From the NCBI GenBank assembly GCA_022777455.1, contig JALFGI010000182.1, forward strand, positions 1 to 13,783: a DNA stretch of 13,783 nucleotides. The letters are read 5' to 3'. Each line of letters opens with the position of its first letter. Position 1 is the first letter of the stretch. Position numbers and translations under genes: made by a program. The DNA comes from Clostridiales bacterium (GTDB taxonomy: Bacteria > Bacillota_A > Clostridia > Oscillospirales > Oscillospiraceae). A model generated the notes under the pieces. That model was given only the letters and a program-made list of their open reading frames with translations. It was not told where the DNA came from and ran no database searches. Positions 1 through 7,104 of this stretch are shown one piece after another.

Positions 1-2960
1 ATGCTGACAATCTGTTCGTCCTTGAATTGGGATTCCTCACCGGTCAGTGCAGAAATGGGAACGACGCTGGTGCCTTTCAGATAATTCCGGTAGTCGTCCA
101 TAGGGTGGCCGGAAATATAGATGCCGGTGGTCTCCTTCTCCATGGCCATCAGCTCTGCCCGGGGGAACTCCGCCTTTTTGGGAATGGGAATACTGGCCGC
201 CGCGTCTTCCTCCGACAGCATGGAAAACAGGCCCATCTGACCATCCAGATTTTTCCTTCTGGAAGAGGAAACGCTGTCCATCATGGATTCATACACCGAA
301 AGAAGCTCGCTGCGGTGGTAGCCGAAGCAGTCCATGGCGCCGCATTTGATGAAGTTTTCTACGGCCCGTTTGTTCAGCTCCCCCTCCCCCATCCGTTCCA
401 GAAATTCCTCCAGGGTTTTGAAGGGGCCGCCCTCATTCCGTTTGCCCACCATGGTCCGAATCAGTCCATGGCCCACATTCTTCACTGCCCCCAGGCCGAA
501 ACGGATGCAGTCCCCCTCAACGATGAAGTGGTCATCCGAGTGGTTGATATCCGGCGGCAGGGTAACAATGCCAATCTCCCTGCACTCTGCAATGTAACCG
601 GAGATTTTCTCTGCCGAATCCAGCACTGAGGTCATCAGAGCCGCCATATACTGCCTGGGATAATGGCATTTAAGGTAAGCAGTCTGGTAAGAGACCACCG
701 CATAACACACAGCGTGGGCCTTGTTGAAGGCATAGTTTGCGAAGTCAACGATCTCATCGTAAATAGACTGAGCCGCCTGCTCACTGACACCCTTTGCAAT
801 GGCGCCGGAAATATTCTGCTCCGGGTCACCGTAGACGAAAACCTTCCGCTCCGCCTCGATGACCTTCATCTTTTTCTTGGAGATGGCCCGGCGGATGTTG
901 TCCGCCTGCCCCATGGTATAGCCGCCCAGGCTGCGGAATATCTCAATCACCTGCTCCTGATAGACAATACAACCGTAGGTAACCTTGAGGATCGGCTCCA
1001 GCAAAGGAGTTTTATAGCGGATTTTTCTGGGGTCCAGCTTATTGGCAATGAAGGTGGGAATGGAATCCATTGGGCCGGGACGGTAAAGGGCCACAATCGC
1101 GGTGAGGTCTTCAATGGAGGTGGGCTTCATGTTGATGCACACACCGGTGATTCCCGCGGATTCCAGCTGGAACACGCCCTGGGTTTTGCCCTCCGCCAGC
1201 ATGGCGAAGGTTTCCGGATCGTTATCCGGAATTTTGTCAATGAAGAAGTTGGGATTCTGCTTTTGGATCTGCTCCTCCGCATCCCGGATCACCGTCAGGT
1301 TCCGCAGGCCCAGAAAGTCCATTTTCAAAAGGCCCAGCTCCTCAATGGTGGTCATGGTATACTGGGTAACAACGGTATTATCATTGGTGGAAAGGGGCAC
1401 ATAGCTGTACACCGGGTCCGCAGTGATCACCACGCCGGCAGCGTGGGTGGAGGTATTTCTGGGCATTCCCTCCAGGGACATGGCCGTATCCACCAGGGTT
1501 TGAATCCTGCCGTCGTTTTGGTACATTTCCTTGAGCTTGGGCGAAGATTCGATGGCTTCCTTCAGCGTGATGTGCGGTGTAGAAGGGACCAGCTTGGCCA
1601 CCACATCGGTTTCGGCATAGGAAAAATTCAGCGCCCGTCCCACATCACGGATGGCGCCCCGGGCCGCCATGGTGCCGAAGGTGGCAATCTGGGCCACATG
1701 GTCGGCGCCGTATTTGCCCATGACGTACTCAATGACCTCGCCCCGGCGTTCCTGGCAGAAATCCGTATCGAAATCGGGCATGCTCACCCGTTCCGGGTTC
1801 AGGAATCGCTCGAAAATGAGGGAATATTTCATGGGGTCCACTTCTGTGATGTGCATACAGTATGCCACAATGGAAGCGGCACCGGAGCCTCTGCCCGGGC
1901 CTACAGGAATACCGGATTTCTTGGCGTAGTGGATAAAATCCCAAACGATCAGATAATAGTTGACATAGCCCATCCGGCTGATGACACCAATTTCATATTC
2001 CAGCCGGTCTTTGTATTCCCGGGGGGGCTCAGGATATCGCTCCCGGAATCCGTCATAGCACAGCTTCCGGAAATATTCTTCGTTGGTATACCCCTCCGGC
2101 ACCGGAAAGGAAGGAAGGTGATATTCATGGAACACAAAGTCAAGATTGCATTTTTCCGCAATCTTCACGGTATTTTCAAAGGCCTCCTCGCAGCCAGGGA
2201 ACAGTTCCCGCAGCTCCTGCTCGCTTTTCAGGTAGAAATCATCGGAGGGAAACCGCATTCGGTTTTCATCGTCCACGGTTTTTCCGGTCTGAATGCACAG
2301 AAGAACATCCTGCATTTTGGCGTCTTCCCGGCGCAGGTAGTGGGCATCGTTGGTCACCACCAGAGGCAGCCCCGTCTCCCGGGCAATGCGGCGAACCCCC
2401 TGGTTCACAGCCTGCTGCTCGCTGAGGCCATGGTCCTGAAGCTCCAGATAGAAGTTGCCCTCGCCCATGATTTCGGCCATGGTCAGCGCGTATTTCTTTG
2501 CCTCCTCGTAGGACTCCGCCATCAGATATTGGGGGATGGCACCGGCCAGGCAGGCAGACAGGGCAATAAGGCCCTCATGCCGCTCCCGGAGCAGATCCAG
2601 ATCGATGCGGGGCTTTCCATAGAAGCCCCGGAGAAAAGCCTGGGAAACCATGTAGCACAGGTTTTCGTAGCCCGTCCGGTTTTTGCACAGCAGCACCAGA
2701 TGGTACGGATCATTGTCCACACCGTGAATCCGATCCCCCATCTTCCGCCGAGCCACATAGACCTCGCAGCCGATGATTGGTTTGATGCCGGCAGCCTTGG
2801 CAGCTTTGTAAAAATCAATGCAGCCATACATCACACCATGGTCAGTGATGGCAATGGTATCCTGCCCCAGTTCCTTCACCCGGTCCATCATGCGGTCGAT
2901 GCGGCAGGCTCCGTCCAAAAGGCTGTATTCCGTGTGAACATGAAGATGAACAAAGCTCAT
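1..2960 (-). CDS. dnaE: DNA polymerase III subunit alpha (DnaE), 3' end beyond window
   Basis: Replicative DNA polymerase alpha subunit, C-family, acting in the cytoplasm at the replication fork. About 986 codons are present; family members are usually about 1,100-1,170 residues, so the last part of the OB-fold and the C-terminal domain lie off the left edge. The N-terminal PHP domain starts MSFVHLHVHTEYSLLDG. It keeps metal-ligand candidates H5/H7, D40-H41, E66, H87 and an NDAHYL motif with H207. The palm shows GRGSGAAS followed by PDFDTDF with acidic D396/D398 (plus D400), and KMDFLGL with D548, the third catalytic aspartate position. The start ATG overlaps the whiA stop as ATGA, implying translational coupling and cotranscription in murB-whiA-dnaE. 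Gram-positive genomes usually also carry PolC; that gene is not in this window. Confidence 0.97.
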   Translation of the reverse strand, partial: MSFVHLHVHTEYSLLDGACRIDRMMDRVKELGQDTIAITDHGVMYGCIDFYKAAKAAGIKPIIGCEVYVARRKMGDRIHGVDNDPYHLVLLCKNRTGYENLCYMVSQAFLRGFYGKPRIDLDLLRERHEGLIALSACLAGAIPQYLMAESYEEAKKYALTMAEIMGEGNFYLELQDHGLSEQQAVNQGVRRIARETGLPLVVTNDAHYLRREDAKMQDVLLCIQTGKTVDDENRMRFPSDDFYLKSEQELRELFPGCEEAFENTVKIAEKCNLDFVFHEYHLPSFPVPEGYTNEEYFRKLCYDGFRERYPEPPREYKDRLEYEIGVISRMGYVNYYLIVWDFIHYAKKSGIPVGPGRGSGAASIVAYCMHITEVDPMKYSLIFERFLNPERVSMPDFDTDFCQERRGEVIEYVMGKYGADHVAQIATFGTMAARGAIRDVGRALNFSYAETDVVAKLVPSTPHITLKEAIESSPKLKEMYQNDGRIQTLVDTAMSLEGMPRNTSTHAAGVVITADPVYSYVPLSTNDNTVVTQYTMTTIEELGLLKMDFLGLRNLTVIRDAEEQIQKQNPNFFIDKIPDNDPETFAMLAEGKTQGVFQLESAGITGVCINMKPTSIEDLTAIVALYRPGPMDSIPTFIANKLDPRKIRYKTPLLEPILKVTYGCIVYQEQVIEIFRSLGGYTMGQADNIRRAISKKKMKVIEAERKVFVYGDPEQNISGAIAKGVSEQAAQSIYDEIVDFANYAFNKAHAVCYAVVSYQTAYLKCHYPRQYMAALMTSVLDSAEKISGYIAECREIGIVTLPPDINHSDDHFIVEGDCIRFGLGAVKNVGHGLIRTMVGKRNEGGPFKTLEEFLERMGEGELNKRAVENFIKCGAMDCFGYHRSELLSVYESMMDSVSSSRRKNLDGQMGLFSMLSEEDAAASIPIPKKAEFPRAELMAMEKETTGIYISGHPMDDYRNYLKGTSVVPISALTGEESQFKDEQIVS

Positions 2961-3868
2961 ACATTTTCCTCCCTGGCCAGTTCCACCAGCCTTTTCAGCC
3001 GGTGATTCATGGCGGGCTTTGAGATTTTCGGCTCGATCATTCCGGCAAGCTCCGTCAGAGAAGCCTCCGGATTCTCCTCCCGCACTTTGGCCGCCTGCTT
3101 CAGCTTTTCGGGCAGCTGATCGAATTGGTTTCTTTCCCGCAGAATCCGAATGGCGTTCATGTGTTCCTGGGAAGCTTCCACCACCTTGGTGATGTTGGCA
3201 TCATCGCAGTTGCAGCGCCGGTTCACCTGGTTGTTCAGCTCATGCTCCAGCCGGGCTTCGATGATTCCCATGGAGGCAACGGAGGCACCCAGAAATGTCA
3301 AAAAGTCCGCAATCTGCTCACTCTGCTTCAGATAAATCACCTGAGCGCCGCTGCGGGATGCCAGCTTCGGCAGGAAACCCAAGGTTTCCTGGATGATGAG
3401 ATAGCTTTCCTTGGCCACACTGTGGTGGGTGGTGGCCAGCTCCAGATGGTAACCCTTCACCGGATCGGTCACGCTGCCGCCGGACAGAAAGGCACCCCGA
3501 AGGAAAGCGGCTTTACAGCAGTCATTTTCCACGATGGGCAGATTCACATGCAGGGAAAAGGTTTCCCGGGTATCGAAACCGAAGGCATTCATAATGGAAG
3601 ACAGCTTTCCTGCATCCTGAATCTGGAATACCATCTTCCCTCCTTTCCCGTCTCCCGCCTGGGTATCGAAGCCGAAGCCGAAAGTCTTTTTAAAGAGTTT
3701 GGGAAGGAGCGCCGCAAATTCAGCGCTTTCCGTAATGATTTTGATGGAATCGTTTCGGAAGCTGTTGCAGAACAGCAGAACTCCGAAGCACTCCGCCAGA
3801 GCGCAGCACCCCGACTGCGGGAAGGAGCGGCAGATTTCTGCCTTTGCGGAAGCGGAAAAGGAGCGCAT
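2957..3868 (-). CDS. whiA: DNA-binding protein WhiA
   Basis: WhiA family regulator (formerly DUF199), 303 residues, close to the usual 300-320. Known members have a degenerate LAGLIDADG homing-endonuclease-like N-terminal domain and a C-terminal helix-turn-helix. They act in cell division or sporulation. Visible here are the family-typical start MRSFSASAKAEIC, the central stretch AAFLRGAFLSGGSVTDP, and the C-terminal HTH from about residue 266 (NPEASLTELAGMI, then HRLKRLVELA). I chose the ATG at 3868 because AAGAAGGTG lies just upstream; a longer reading frame to 3931 would overlap murB and adds residues not seen in the family. Its stop overlaps the dnaE start, and murB ends 16 bp upstream. 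The rapZ and yvcK genes often found before whiA in Firmicutes are not here. Confidence 0.96.
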   Translation of the reverse strand: MRSFSASAKAEICRSFPQSGCCALAECFGVLLFCNSFRNDSIKIITESAEFAALLPKLFKKTFGFGFDTQAGDGKGGKMVFQIQDAGKLSSIMNAFGFDTRETFSLHVNLPIVENDCCKAAFLRGAFLSGGSVTDPVKGYHLELATTHHSVAKESYLIIQETLGFLPKLASRSGAQVIYLKQSEQIADFLTFLGASVASMGIIEARLEHELNNQVNRRCNCDDANITKVVEASQEHMNAIRILRERNQFDQLPEKLKQAAKVREENPEASLTELAGMIEPKISKPAMNHRLKRLVELAREENV

Positions 3869-3884
3869 GGAAACACCTTCTTTT

Positions 3885-4793
3885 TTACCAGATTCTGATT
3901 TCCGGTTCCAGCCGAATGCCGGAAGCAGCAAACACCCGATCGGAAACCTGAGTCAACAATTCTTTCACATCATGTGCGGTAGCTCCGCCCAGATTCACGG
4001 CAAAGCCCGCATGTTTCCCAGAGATAGCTGCATTGCCCACCCGGTAGCCCTTCAGTCCTGCCTGGTCGATCAGGGCCGCCGCGTATCCACCCACCGGGCG
4101 CTTGAAGGCGGAACCGGCGGAGGGCAGATCCAACGGCTGGGAGGCACTGCGTTTTGCCTGCAGCTGCCTCATCCTTGCCTTTACCGCTTCGGGAGAATCC
4201 TGGGCAAGTCCAAAAACAGCGCTGACCACAATTTCCCCGGATTCTTCCAAAATGCTGTGCCGGTAGCCAAAGTCCATTTCCTCCCGGGAAAGCTGCCTGG
4301 TCTTCCCGTTTCGATCCATCACGGCAACGCTCCGGCAGATCTGGCTGATTTCGCCGCCATAGGCACCGGCATTCATGTACACGCCGCCGCCCACCGTGCC
4401 CGGAATGCCATGGGCAAATTCCATTCCTGTCAAGCCGTGATTGGCCGCAAAAACCGCCGCCCGGGTCATGGTGACCCCGGACATGACCCGGATTTTGTCT
4501 TCTGCCAGCAGCTCCATTCCGTTCATGCAGTCCTTGAGACAGACGATCAGTCCCGGGAGGCCTTCATCAGGAGCCAGAACGTTTGTTCCTGCGCCAAGAA
4601 TAACAGGTTTTATGTCCAATTTCCCGGACACCTTCAGGACTTCGGAAAGTTCCTCCTCATTCTGGGGGAATGCCATAACCGCAGCCGGGCCGCCAATGCG
4701 AAAGGACGTGTGTTTGCTCATGGGTTCGTCAAAACGAAGCGCAATCTGCGGCAGATTATCCGCAATTCTTTGCTGAAACTGGTTTAATTCCAC
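3885..4793 (-). CDS. murB: UDP-N-acetylmuramate dehydrogenase MurB
   Basis: UDP-N-acetylenolpyruvoylglucosamine reductase, a cytoplasmic FAD enzyme that uses NADPH to make UDP-MurNAc for peptidoglycan. From the GTG at 4793 it is 302 residues, matching the family (about 300). Seen motifs are HTSFRIGG (28-35) and GIPGTVGGGVYMNAGAYGG (129-147) of the FAD-binding domain. Also present are FGYRHS with Y177/R178, PSAGSAFKRP (224-233) with the proton-donor serine S228, and the C-terminal LEPEIRIW with E298. I chose the GTG because GGAGG (4802-4806) sits 8 nt upstream and the SigA promoter lies just beyond. Upstream ATGs at 4841 and 4886 fall in or before the promoter and cannot be used from that transcript. 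It is the first gene of the murB-whiA-dnaE operon. Confidence 0.96.
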   Translation of the reverse strand: MELNQFQQRIADNLPQIALRFDEPMSKHTSFRIGGPAAVMAFPQNEEELSEVLKVSGKLDIKPVILGAGTNVLAPDEGLPGLIVCLKDCMNGMELLAEDKIRVMSGVTMTRAAVFAANHGLTGMEFAHGIPGTVGGGVYMNAGAYGGEISQICRSVAVMDRNGKTRQLSREEMDFGYRHSILEESGEIVVSAVFGLAQDSPEAVKARMRQLQAKRSASQPLDLPSAGSAFKRPVGGYAAALIDQAGLKGYRVGNAAISGKHAGFAVNLGGATAHDVKELLTQVSDRVFAASGIRLEPEIRIW

Positions 4794-4824
4794 AATAAAC
4801 GCCTCCGGGTGTATAATCCATTTC

Positions 4825-4853
4825 AGTATATCACACTTCATCTCATTGTGCAA
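4825..4853 (-). promoter_or_regulatory. SigA promoter of murB-whiA-dnaE
   Basis: On the minus strand TTGCAC (4848-4853) and TATACT (4825-4830) are separated by exactly 17 bp. The expected transcription start is near 4818, leaving a short leader of about 25 nt containing GGAGG before the murB GTG. The -35 box begins only one base after the T-tract of the ferredoxin terminator, so the two transcription units are packed end to end. Confidence 0.85.
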
Positions 4854-4854
4854 C

Positions 4855-4889
4855 AAAAAATGGATTGCCCCGCATAAACAGGGCAATCC
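4855..4889 (-). terminator. Rho-independent terminator of the ferredoxin gene
   Basis: A perfect 9-bp stem (GGATTGCCC 4862-4870 with GGGCAATCC 4881-4889, 10-nt loop) is followed on the minus strand by A and six T (4855-4861). It lies about 30 bp after the ferredoxin stop codon and directly before the murB promoter. Confidence 0.88.
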
Positions 4890-4919
4890 GAAAAGGAATA
4901 TGAAAGGAGTCGGGGAGAA

Positions 4920-5306
4920 TTACTTCTCCACAATTTCCAGCACTTCCATGGGGCAGGCCTTGACACAGATGCCGCAGGCGATGCACTTGGAAGCGGGGTT
5001 CTCGGGCTTCAGGACCATGACCTTCATGGGACAGGCTTCCACGCACTTGCCGCAGCCGACGCAGTTCTTCTTGTTGATCATGTAAACACCGGTCTTGGCA
5101 TTCTGGGTGATGGCGTCGTGCTCACAGGCCTTCATGCACTTGCCGCACTGGATGCACACATTGGGCTTTGCACCGGTGCCCTTGGCAACGATCCGGATGC
5201 AGCTCAGGTCAGGATGAAACTCCTTGTAGAAGGCCTGAGAACATGCACGGACACACTCCAGACAAGCCATGCACTGAACGTCTTTTTTTACAGAGAGTTT
5301 TTTCAT
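4920..5306 (-). CDS. Four-cluster 4Fe-4S ferredoxin-like electron transfer protein
   Basis: Small iron-sulfur protein of 128 residues, predicted cytoplasmic with no membrane segment. Sixteen cysteines form four CxxCxxCxxxC motifs (C12-C22, C51-C61, C82-C92, C108-C118), enough for four [4Fe-4S] clusters. This layout is typical of electron-transfer subunits of the DmsB/HydN/CooF type. Such proteins carry low-potential electrons for hydrogenase, CO dehydrogenase, formate dehydrogenase or tungsten aldehyde oxidoreductase partners. No partner enzyme is adjacent, so the specific role cannot be told. The second and third motifs are separated by a short KTGVYMINKKN linker; motifs 3 and 4 end in CPM rather than CP(x)GA. 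It is a single-gene unit with its own strong promoter (5357-5385), an AAAGGAG ribosome binding site and its own terminator. Confidence 0.9.
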   Translation of the reverse strand: MKKLSVKKDVQCMACLECVRACSQAFYKEFHPDLSCIRIVAKGTGAKPNVCIQCGKCMKACEHDAITQNAKTGVYMINKKNCVGCGKCVEACPMKVMVLKPENPASKCIACGICVKACPMEVLEIVEK

Positions 5307-5356
5307 AATAAAACGAACTCCTTTATGTATTTTAAATGGGGAATATTTCTTGTAAT

Positions 5357-5385
5357 ATTATATACGAAAGATTAGAAAATAGCAA
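5357..5385 (-). promoter_or_regulatory. SigA promoter of the ferredoxin gene
   Basis: Minus-strand TTGCTA (5380-5385) and a consensus TATAAT (5357-5362) with a 17-bp spacer, about 50 bp upstream of the ferredoxin ATG. The AT-rich surroundings fit a strongly expressed gene. Confidence 0.82.
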
Positions 5386-5404
5386 TGGCTAAATTGCCGA
5401 AGTT

Positions 5405-5441
5405 TTCTGCCTTTCTCAAAAAAAGAAAAATTTTGGCAGAA
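5405..5441. repeat. Imperfect inverted repeat in the divergent ferredoxin/lipoprotein region
   Basis: TTCTGCC (5405-5411) and GGCAGAA (5435-5441) are complementary and enclose a further TTTCT/AGAAA pairing, with an unpaired AT stretch. It lies between the ferredoxin promoter and the lipoprotein start codon at 5501. It could be an operator or a leader hairpin; no clear SigA promoter for the lipoprotein gene was seen around it. Confidence 0.4.
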
Positions 5442-5500
5442 TGATTTCAGTACCAATGGGAATACTGGATTTGAAACAAGCAAAATTTGGAGGGGAAAAC

Positions 5501-5833
5501 ATGAAATCCACAATTCAAATGGTCTGTGCGGTAGCACTGATCGCGATGCTTCTTTCCGGCTGCCGGACAAGAGCCCGAAATAACACCACAACCACCGCAA
5601 CAACCATGCCCGCCACCACGCAGACCACTTCGGTCACCACAATGCCAGAAACGCAAGTGACCACGCAGCCCACAACCAACGCCACCACAAATACCACGAC
5701 GAATACCGCGGCAACCACGAACACCGAAACCAATGGCGCAGATGACAACCGGTCCCGCACCGCGCCAAACTCCGGAAGCGGCACAGCCGGTCAGAACAGC
5801 ACCACTGTTGTTCCCGGCGGCACCACGAAATAA
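5501..5833 (+). CDS. Threonine-rich low-complexity lipoprotein
   Basis: Predicted secreted lipoprotein of 110 residues with no recognised catalytic domain. A type II signal peptide is visible: MKST, a hydrophobic core MVCAVALIAML, then the lipobox LSGC with acylation expected at C21. The mature chain starts with basic residues (RTRAR) and then becomes extremely threonine-rich: 27 of the 49 residues at 29-77 are Thr, mixed with Ala, Asn, Gln and Pro. It ends in a Ser/Gly/Thr tail. Such tails are usually flexible wall-spanning or O-glycosylated linkers, but here no folded domain follows. The ATG at 5501 is chosen because GGAGGGG sits 5 nt upstream and it gives a proper signal peptide; a longer frame from 5441 would not. 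It stands alone, divergent from the ferredoxin gene. Confidence 0.8.
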   Translation: MKSTIQMVCAVALIAMLLSGCRTRARNNTTTTATTMPATTQTTSVTTMPETQVTTQPTTNATTNTTTNTAATTNTETNGADDNRSRTAPNSGSGTAGQNSTTVVPGGTTK

Positions 5834-5837
5834 TGCA

Positions 5838-5871
5838 CATCCGCTTGCCGCTGCACAACGGTAAGCGGATG
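5838..5871. terminator. Strong 13-bp hairpin between convergent genes, probable terminator
   Basis: Arms at 5838-5850 and 5859-5871 pair over 13 bp with one G-U wobble and an 8-nt loop. The hairpin starts 5 nt after the lipoprotein stop codon and lies before the end of the convergent OMPDC-like gene (stop at 5895). There is no T-tract on either side, so it may act as a bidirectional barrier or RNA 3'-end stabiliser rather than a classic intrinsic terminator. Confidence 0.6.
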
Positions 5872-5894
5872 GATACATCCAATTCCCCGTCAAA

Positions 5895-6773
5895 TCAGAG
5901 GACGGAAATGTAGCGTCCGATTTTCTTCTGGGTCTTTCTTGCGGCGGTCACTGCCGCCTGAACAAAGTCCATCTCCCGGTATTCTTCTTCCCTCCAGGCA
6001 CAGGTAACGGAAATGCCCACGCAGCAGATCGCCCCATGGCCCAGATTGTTAAACCCATAGGATGCGTTTTTGGCATTGGCGCCGGGAGCATCCATACCAT
6101 CCACAATCATAAATTGCTTTGGATACTTGGCCCGGAACATTTTCACGCTGTCCCCCGCCATGGCAGAGGCCGCAATGCCGATCCTGGAATAGCCGTACTT
6201 CCCCACCGTATTCGCCCCAAACCGATTCACATAATCCGCAGCGGCCAGATGGACGGTTCGGGAACCTGCCAGCAGGTCCTGAATCTCCGAGGAAGATTTA
6301 TTGGGGGAACGCACCACCACAAACAGATCCTTTTTCTGGTTCTCACAATAGGGCAGGAAGGGCTTAATGATTTCGCTTCCGAAGTAGCCGGAAATCAGGA
6401 TACCGTCACAGGGCAGCTTGCTTCCCTCACCCCAGATTTGGTCTGCGGATTGCTTGGCCAACGCCGCAGAAGAGACCCCGCAGGCATCCAGCAGCGTATA
6501 GAAGCCAAGAGAGGCAGCCCGCTTCATCAGATTGGACAGGGTGGCTACGCCTTTCTCTCCCAGCAACGCAAAGTGCATCAGGCTGAACCGAACGGCGGCA
6601 GCCTCTCCCTTCAGTCCGGTGAGGAGCTGGGCGCAGTAATCGGCATAGGCATCACAAAAATCTTCGTGGGCCTGCACCACCTGCTCCGGAAGCACTTCCT
6701 CGCCCACTGAAAAATTCACCATCAGGGTATTATTCAGCTTCTTCATTTTTGTTTGCAGCAAATCAATTGACAT
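5895..6773 (-). CDS. Orotidine-5'-phosphate decarboxylase-like protein, catalytic loop not conserved
   Basis: Protein of 292 residues resembling the type-2 (PyrF, TIGR02127-like) OMP decarboxylase family. Evidence is the order of blocks: FSVGEEVLPE near residue 21, where the family has VGLDPRxxxLP; FYTLLDACGVSS (91-102), where the family has the catalytic DAKRGDI; CDGILISGYFGSEIIKPFL (122-140); and DLFVVVRSPNKSSSEIQDL (149-167), matching FVLxxTSNPxxxDxQ. Length fits type 2 (about 270-310). The catalytic Lys is Cys98 and the second Asp is Ser101, so decarboxylation of OMP is unlikely. It may be a binding or regulatory paralogue. The start at 6773 is supported only by a weak GGGGG site; M10 is an alternative with no ribosome binding site. 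It is monocistronic and divergent from the 60-residue gene. The fold assignment is from memory of motifs, not a search. Confidence 0.7.
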   Translation of the reverse strand: MSIDLLQTKMKKLNNTLMVNFSVGEEVLPEQVVQAHEDFCDAYADYCAQLLTGLKGEAAAVRFSLMHFALLGEKGVATLSNLMKRAASLGFYTLLDACGVSSAALAKQSADQIWGEGSKLPCDGILISGYFGSEIIKPFLPYCENQKKDLFVVVRSPNKSSSEIQDLLAGSRTVHLAAADYVNRFGANTVGKYGYSRIGIAASAMAGDSVKMFRAKYPKQFMIVDGMDAPGANAKNASYGFNNLGHGAICCVGISVTCAWREEEYREMDFVQAAVTAARKTQKKIGRYISVL

Positions 6774-6820
6774 CGCAGCAGGCCCCCAATCTCAATTTTT
6801 CTTGCAGTATATCCACTTTT

Positions 6821-6851
6821 TATACAGTATAACACATTTTTCAAATTGTGT
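6821..6851. promoter_or_regulatory. AT-rich divergent promoter region with two adjacent dyads
   Basis: Between the divergent OMPDC-like gene and the 60-residue gene lie a perfect 11-bp dyad TATACAGTATA (6821-6831) and a 20-bp dyad ACACAT(N8)TTGTGT with one central mismatched pair (6832-6851). Several minus-strand -10-like hexamers (TATACT, TATAAA) overlap them, but none has a convincing -35 at 17 bp. They may be operators; the regulator is unknown. Confidence 0.4.
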
Positions 6852-6915
6852 ATAGAAAGAAATCGGTATTTTTTATTTTTCCGCGGGACATACTACTGCC
6901 ACAGGGGGTGAGGAT

Positions 6916-7098
6916 ATGGATATCAAAACAATTGCCGTAACCGCAGGTTTGGGTGCTGCAGCCGGAATGGTGGCCGTTCTGGCAATGCCCCGGAACAACC
7001 CGACCAGGAAGCTGGCGGCGAAAGCAGCCGACAAAGTGGAAGATCTGGCCTGGAAGGTTTCCGACACCATTTCAGACAAGATGGATATGGACAAATAG
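6916..7098 (+). CDS. Small single-pass membrane protein, YtxH-like in layout
   Basis: Hypothetical protein of 60 residues. Residues 5-24 form a Gly/Ala-rich hydrophobic segment (IAVTAGLGAAAGMVAVLAM). This is followed by a basic patch (PRNNPTRKLAAKAADK) and an amphipathic charged helix (VEDLAWKVSDTISDKM). The arrangement, a glycine-rich N-terminal membrane anchor plus a charged helical tail, recalls YtxH/DUF883-type small proteins, but I cannot assign a family or function. The start is supported by GGGGGTGAGG 5-6 nt upstream of the ATG. It has a good terminator at 7105-7143 and so is its own transcription unit, divergent from the OMPDC-like gene and convergent with sodC. Confidence 0.75.
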   Translation: MDIKTIAVTAGLGAAAGMVAVLAMPRNNPTRKLAAKAADKVEDLAWKVSDTISDKMDMDK

Positions 7099-7104
7099 CA
7101 AGCT

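Noticed and set aside
663..3005. A 780-codon open frame on the plus strand across dnaE
   Set aside because: It is wholly antisense to dnaE, which is a clear match with intact motifs. The translation is His/Gly/Val-rich without any domain, typical of a shadow frame of a GC-rich gene.
4794..4886. An N-terminal extension of MurB from ATG at 4886 or 4841
   Set aside because: These starts lie upstream of or within the promoter, and the extra residues are not family-like. The GTG at 4793 has an ideal GGAGG site.
5405..5441. A riboswitch or attenuator before the lipoprotein gene
   Set aside because: The inverted repeat is short and imperfect, lacks a T-tract and no known aptamer pattern is seen, so it is listed only as a repeat.
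5447..5893. Minus-strand frames over the lipoprotein (Val- and Cys/Gly-rich)
   Set aside because: These are complements of the ACC/ACA-rich threonine codons, which read as GGT/TGT/GTG repeats. There is no plausible start signal.
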